Source: Alphaproteobacteria bacterium UBA4588 (GTDB lineage: Bacteria > Pseudomonadota > Alphaproteobacteria > Puniceispirillales > Puniceispirillaceae). From it: a DNA stretch of 8,878 bases. Below are positions 5,884 to 8,878 of the stretch, piece by piece (within the stretch, counting starts at the first letter, position 1; each line of letters begins with the position of its first letter). The position numbers and the translations under genes are program-made. Location of the stretch: contig DGJU01000069.1 in assembly GCA_002387605.1 (NCBI GenBank), positions 19,534 to 28,411 on the forward strand, given 5' to 3'. Under the pieces are notes generated by a model that searched no databases, was not told the origin of the DNA, and was given only the letters and a program-made list of their open reading frames with translations.

Positions 5884-7502
5884 GCAAAAAATCCATGCAA
5901 ATACCAGGCGCTATCCTCACCACGTTCAGGCAGGCCTTCACGATAAATCCAGAGCCGCGCCCCTTCATTTGTTTCTATCCGGTAATAATCGCGCGAGCGG
6001 GTTTTATGGGTGTCTATCTGCCACCAGCTTGGGCCAATACGCTCAGGACCAGTTGCCCGCCTCACCTGCCAGCTATGCTGACGCCATCGCACCATAACCG
6101 GCGGGTTATCCGGCAAAAGGGCTACTGCTTGTATCGGCTCAGGCGGATCAAGAAGCCTTACAGGACGCGGGGCAAGCATCTGGGCTGGAGAGGGCACCTG
6201 CCAGTCAAGATGCGGGCTATGCTTATCTATAGCCTGCGCTAATGTTGTACGGCGCTCTCTTTGTTCTGCCTGCCAGCTCTCTTGCGGCACCAGTCGTTGC
6301 ACCCTATCTGGCCCTAATTTTGCAGCAAGAATATCAAGTAGCTGATCTGCTTTTTCAGCCTGTGCTGTCTGTGTATCTGTGCCAAGCAAGGCTGTAATAC
6401 TTACCGCATCCGTTAGCCCATATGCCTGTATCCAGCTACAGGATAAGCCAAACTCAGCATCAATTTTCTCCGCAGCATCCGCACAGAGGCGGATCAGAAG
6501 TGCCAGCTCATTGCTAGGCCGTGAGAGATGATAGTGAAGCCGCGCACAACTGCCATCAACGCGTTGCCAGCCAATCTCAAACCAACGCGCTACTTGCTCT
6601 TTTTTCATTAATTTATCTGATAATTCAGCAAGCAGATCAGTAACCATCTGCGTAAGCCCCTCTAATCCGGCAAGCGGCTCTGCCCAGTGCTGGGCAACAT
6701 AGACAGGTTGGCGCTCTTTAACAGGCTGCAGCGGTTCAGCTACATCGCCTAATAGCTGATCAACACGCAGGAGGAAATTAGCTGTTAGGCGGACACTAAG
6801 AGCCGCACGCCGCAGTGCAAAAATATCGCCTATCTTGCGCAAACCTGTCTGCATAAGAATAGCTTCATCAGCCGCAGATAGGCGCAAGGCCGCAACCGGC
6901 AGTGATGATAGATAATCCGAAAGGGCCGCACGCCGGATAGGCGCAATAACACCAGAAGGCGCCGCGTCATGATAATGTGCCAAAGCCCATGCAGCGCCAT
7001 ATGTCGGGGCAACTGCACTAGATACATCCAATCCAGCATCCGATAATTTGGTGATGATGTCTGTTTGCACAGCTTCATATCCGCCAAACAGATGACTAGC
7101 ACCTGTCAGGTCAAGCCAGAGACCACACTCATCTATACCGGCGAGCGGTGTATATCGGCGGCACCATTGTGCAAGAGCCAATAGGCACGCCCTATCCTTA
7201 TCTGGCTCTACGGCATGAAACTGGGCTGATACACAATGCGTTCTGGCATCCGCAACAGACAGGCCGGGATATAATCCGGCTCTTTGTGCTGTCTGTGATA
7301 CAAATAAAAGCCGGTCTGTCTGCTGTGCATGATGATAAAGCCCAACAGGAGTATCTGCTGGCCAACCTTGCTGGCGTATTAGTCTGGTTGTTGGCAGAAA
7401 CGGCAGGAATAAATACAGTATCTCGCGCGCTTTAGATGCAAGCTTTGCTCCGGCATGTGCAGATGAAGAGGCACCTATCCTGTCATGTAAAGAAACATTC
7501 AT
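5880..7502 (-). CDS. imuB: Y-family polymerase-like mutasome protein ImuB
   Basis: ImuB is a Y-family polymerase relative that in studied systems does not polymerise but links DnaE2, ImuA and the sliding clamp. The 540-residue protein has an N-terminal extension of about 25 residues before the conserved EILYLFLPFLPTTRL. That stretch replaces the metal-binding DxD motif of DinB/UmuC, so the first catalytic aspartate is lost. The second motif reads AGIDECGLWLDLTGASHLFGG, with D124-E125 resembling the SxDE pair of active enzymes. The palm/thumb follows (to about 255), then a little-finger-like region (about 265-400). The C-terminal ImuB domain is typical: RRATGPERIGPSWW, SRDYYRIE, RLWIYREG and WYLHGFFA at the very end. 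The start ATG lies 10 bases after the imuA stop with only a weak GGTCTGG upstream. A shorter start is possible, since the first 25 residues are poorly conserved in type. No textbook clamp-binding QLxLF or QLPLW motif was visible. Confidence 0.95.
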   Translation of the reverse strand: MNVSLHDRIGASSSAHAGAKLASKAREILYLFLPFLPTTRLIRQQGWPADTPVGLYHHAQQTDRLLFVSQTAQRAGLYPGLSVADARTHCVSAQFHAVEPDKDRACLLALAQWCRRYTPLAGIDECGLWLDLTGASHLFGGYEAVQTDIITKLSDAGLDVSSAVAPTYGAAWALAHYHDAAPSGVIAPIRRAALSDYLSSLPVAALRLSAADEAILMQTGLRKIGDIFALRRAALSVRLTANFLLRVDQLLGDVAEPLQPVKERQPVYVAQHWAEPLAGLEGLTQMVTDLLAELSDKLMKKEQVARWFEIGWQRVDGSCARLHYHLSRPSNELALLIRLCADAAEKIDAEFGLSCSWIQAYGLTDAVSITALLGTDTQTAQAEKADQLLDILAAKLGPDRVQRLVPQESWQAEQRERRTTLAQAIDKHSPHLDWQVPSPAQMLAPRPVRLLDPPEPIQAVALLPDNPPVMVRWRQHSWQVRRATGPERIGPSWWQIDTHKTRSRDYYRIETNEGARLWIYREGLPERGEDSAWYLHGFFA

Positions 7503-7512
7503 CCAGACCAGC

Positions 7513-8430
7513 CTATCGGATATTATAGGCTGGCTGCTGGGATAGCCAATTTGCCCGACTATTTAGCAACTGATCTGCTGGTGGCTGTACCGGTCTATCA
7601 ACTGACTTCTCGAGCGGCAGAAACCGCCCACTAACCCAATCCCATTTTATGGTTTCAGAAGCCGGCCGTCCTGCTTTGGCATAATGCAAAGAGGCCTGCC
7701 ATGAGGGCCGCCAGTCATACCCATCAGCTACAGATGCCGCACAAAGCGGGGCCGCATAAGGGCTGATATGCCAGCCCGTCTCAAACCCACATACAGGCGC
7801 AGGCGGTCCAAGAAGCATCCCTATCGTACCGCTCATGCGTGCCGCCCGACGTGTTCGCCGCGCCCACCGCTGCCATAAATCAGATTGGCGCGATAACATG
7901 CCATATTCGCCAACAACAGCAGCAAGCCCATCTGTCTGCAAGGCTTCTTCAAAAGCCGACATACATCGTGCCGGATGCGATTCGTGAACAAAAATAAGCT
8001 GCGCCGGATTAATTCCTATCTGACGCAGGCCTTCAGCAGACAAACTACCTGTCATACCGGCATGAGGCGGCGCGCACCAGATAACAGGCCGGTCAGGATA
8101 AAGCATCATTACCTTACGCAGAAGCGCTAGCACAAAACCGGTCACGGCCCCGTTTATCATGCTGGGCAGAAGCGAATCGGCAGGCTTTCCCTGCGGGATA
8201 GCCGTGCGGCTAACAAGATGCACGCGCCCAAAACCAAGCCCACCCCCAAGCGCAGAATCAAATGCCGGTATATCACAGCTTAGACGCGCTGTTTGCCCCT
8301 GCTCTGCTGCAGTTATCCTATGCTTAAGCGCAGCAAACCTGTCCTTGCGATAGATAGTCTTATCACCCTCCTGAGGCAGACTATCTTGTGGGATATGATG
8401 CGGAGACATTTGTGTAATGGCGCTCTCCAT
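7513..8430 (-). CDS. imuA: SOS mutasome accessory protein ImuA (RecA-fold, SulA-related)
   Basis: This is the first gene of the LexA-controlled cassette; ImuA supports ImuB/DnaE2 mutagenesis in other bacteria. The 305-residue protein has a charged N-terminus of about 50 residues, then the ImuA core. ALGGGLGFGRVHLVSR (about 60-75) marks the start of the RecA-like fold. PVIWCAPP (115-122) and LSAEGLRQIGINPAQLIFVH (130-149) are the usual strand-helix-strand pattern. EEALQTDGLAAVVGEYGML (161-179) corresponds to the family's 'ALEEGLRSGALAAVVGE' segment. The C-terminal part includes WRPSWQASLHYAKAGRP and WDWVSGRF. No canonical Walker A (GxxxxGK[ST]) is present; the nearest is a glycine-rich GGGLGFG without a lysine at the right place. 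The ATG at 8430 follows AAAGGG with a spacing of about 10 bases, slightly long. The name rests on family pattern and on the imuB/dnaE2 context, which together are convincing. Confidence 0.9.
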   Translation of the reverse strand: MESAITQMSPHHIPQDSLPQEGDKTIYRKDRFAALKHRITAAEQGQTARLSCDIPAFDSALGGGLGFGRVHLVSRTAIPQGKPADSLLPSMINGAVTGFVLALLRKVMMLYPDRPVIWCAPPHAGMTGSLSAEGLRQIGINPAQLIFVHESHPARCMSAFEEALQTDGLAAVVGEYGMLSRQSDLWQRWARRTRRAARMSGTIGMLLGPPAPVCGFETGWHISPYAAPLCAASVADGYDWRPSWQASLHYAKAGRPASETIKWDWVSGRFLPLEKSVDRPVQPPADQLLNSRANWLSQQPAYNIR

Positions 8431-8461
8431 GAGATAGCTACCCTTTGGTAAGATGACATAT

Positions 8462-8476
8462 GTTCTTGTTTTGTTC
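8462..8476. promoter_or_regulatory. LexA (SOS) box, alphaproteobacterial GTTC-N7-GTTC type
   Basis: GTTCTTGTTTTGTTC on the plus strand is an exact match to the direct-repeat LexA operator known from alphaproteobacteria. It starts one base after the predicted -10 hexamer of the imuA promoter and covers the expected transcription start, so bound LexA would block initiation. Cleavage of LexA after DNA damage would release imuA-imuB-dnaE2. It lies 31 bases upstream of the imuA ATG. Confidence 0.92.
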
Positions 8477-8477
8477 T

Positions 8478-8506
8478 AATTTATGATGCCCTAAAATATG
8501 AGTCAA
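8478..8506 (-). promoter_or_regulatory. Sigma-70 promoter of the imuA-imuB-dnaE2 operon
   Basis: Reading the minus strand, TTGACT (8506-8501) is followed after exactly 17 bp by TAAATT (8483-8478), close to the consensus in both hexamers and spacing. The predicted start is near 8471, inside the LexA box, leaving a leader of about 40 bases that carries the AAAGGG ribosome-binding site. No other promoter is needed for imuB or dnaE2, because the gaps are 10 and -1 bases. Confidence 0.8.
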
Positions 8507-8541
8507 GGCATGATGCTGATAATAGCTACCAAAGGCCGCCG

Positions 8542-8878
8542 CTAATGCGTGCTATCGAACAGGCCTGAGCGCCGGCGCGTTAAGTCAAACCGTAATTTAT
8601 GGCCACGGGGTGGGCGGCCACGATGCTGACAATTCTGGCGCTCACATACCTGACAGCCAAGACCTATCGGGGTAAGCGTTGGTGATTTGATATTAAGATT
8701 TGAGTCTGCATAACAGATATCTTTGGAAAATTTCAAATCACACCCTAGGGCAACAGCATAAATGGGCGTGCCGTAATGTGCTGGCTGTGTAAGAGGCGCC
8801 ATTGAGGTACGGGCAATCGTAAAGAGCTTTTGGCCTTCTTCAAGCGATGCTGCCTGTGCCAGAATCTGGCCTGGTGTT
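8542..8878 (-). CDS. ScfR/PrpR-like short-chain acyl regulator, XRE family with DUF2083 (C-terminal part, truncated by window edge)
   Basis: Only the last 112 codons are visible; the frame is open through the right edge, so the methionine near 8802 is internal. The visible stretch begins TPGQILAQAASLEEGQKLFTIARTS and includes TPIYAVALGCDLKFSKDICY, then TPIGLGCQVCERQNCQHRGRPP near the end. This is the C-terminal module of the short-chain fatty acyl regulator family, whose full members have an N-terminal XRE helix-turn-helix and a middle IrrE-like domain (not visible here). Conserved cysteines lie at about 8742, 8655, 8646 and 8631 (GC...GCxxCx4C). In mycobacterial PrpR this domain is reported to bind an iron-sulfur cluster and acyl-CoA; the same role here is inference. 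Relatives control propionate, acetate or glyoxylate metabolism. The stop TAG is at 8544-8542, 36 bp before the imuA -35, with no visible terminator between. Confidence 0.8.
   Translation of the reverse strand, partial: TPGQILAQAASLEEGQKLFTIARTSMAPLTQPAHYGTPIYAVALGCDLKFSKDICYADSNLNIKSPTLTPIGLGCQVCERQNCQHRGRPPRGHKLRFDLTRRRSGLFDSTH

Larger units (their letters stand above)
8434..8535. repeat. Paired repeats flanking the imuA promoter (9-bp inverted and 9-bp direct)
   Basis: CCTTTGGTA at 8442-8450 and TACCAAAGG at 8527-8535 are exact inverted copies, 76 bp apart. ATAGCTACC occurs twice as a direct repeat, at 8434-8442 and 8522-8530. The inner copy overlaps the imuA ribosome-binding site (AAAGG in the transcript); the outer copy lies upstream of the promoter. 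Both sets are exact, but they are short and could partly be chance. Confidence 0.6.

Noticed and set aside
5874..6242. Plus-strand open frame opposite the imuB 3' end
   Set aside because: It is a shadow of the conserved ImuB C-terminal domain, with low-complexity composition and no family resemblance.
7148..7435. Plus-strand open frame opposite the imuB 5' end
   Set aside because: It is antisense to the conserved N-terminal half of ImuB and has no promoter or domain of its own.

Overview
The window looks like ordinary chromosomal DNA from an alphaproteobacterium of moderate GC content. The evidence is a strongly alphaproteobacterial ClpS, a D,D-carboxypeptidase carrying a SPOR domain, a complete imuA-imuB-dnaE2 mutasome cassette, and a GTTC-N7-GTTC LexA box, which is the alphaproteobacterial form of the SOS operator. 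A marine SAR116-type or Rhodospirillales-like organism would fit, but the sequence alone does not settle the genus.

Layout, left to right. Positions 1-1198 (minus strand) hold clpS followed by the first 288 codons of clpA, which runs off the left edge. These are the N-degron adaptor and its AAA+ unfoldase. Positions 1199-1425 form a divergent promoter region with a perfect 10-bp-arm palindrome. Positions 1426-2697 (plus strand) encode a secreted penicillin-binding D-alanyl-D-alanine carboxypeptidase with a C-terminal SPOR domain. Six bases later, on the opposite strand, the SOS mutagenesis operon ends. Read on the minus strand it runs imuA (8430-7513), imuB (7502-5880), dnaE2/imuC (5880-2704). 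Its promoter (TTGACT-17-TAAATT) lies in the 111-bp gap at 8431-8541, with the LexA box just downstream of the -10. From 8542 to the right edge is the C-terminal part of a ScfR/PrpR-like XRE-family regulator with a cysteine cluster.

How the genes work together. ImuA, ImuB and DnaE2 form the damage-induced translesion machinery. ImuB is the scaffold or clamp adaptor, DnaE2 the error-prone polymerase, and ImuA a RecA-fold accessory protein. All three are expected to be repressed by LexA until DNA damage. ClpS and ClpA deliver N-degron substrates to ClpP. The carboxypeptidase trims peptidoglycan pentapeptides, probably at the division site through its SPOR domain.

I found no mobile elements, tRNAs, rRNAs or CRISPR arrays, and no wholly new gene system. 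The most interesting non-coding signals are a 9-bp inverted repeat that could hide the imuA ribosome-binding site only in read-through transcripts, and the unexplained palindrome between clpS and the carboxypeptidase gene.
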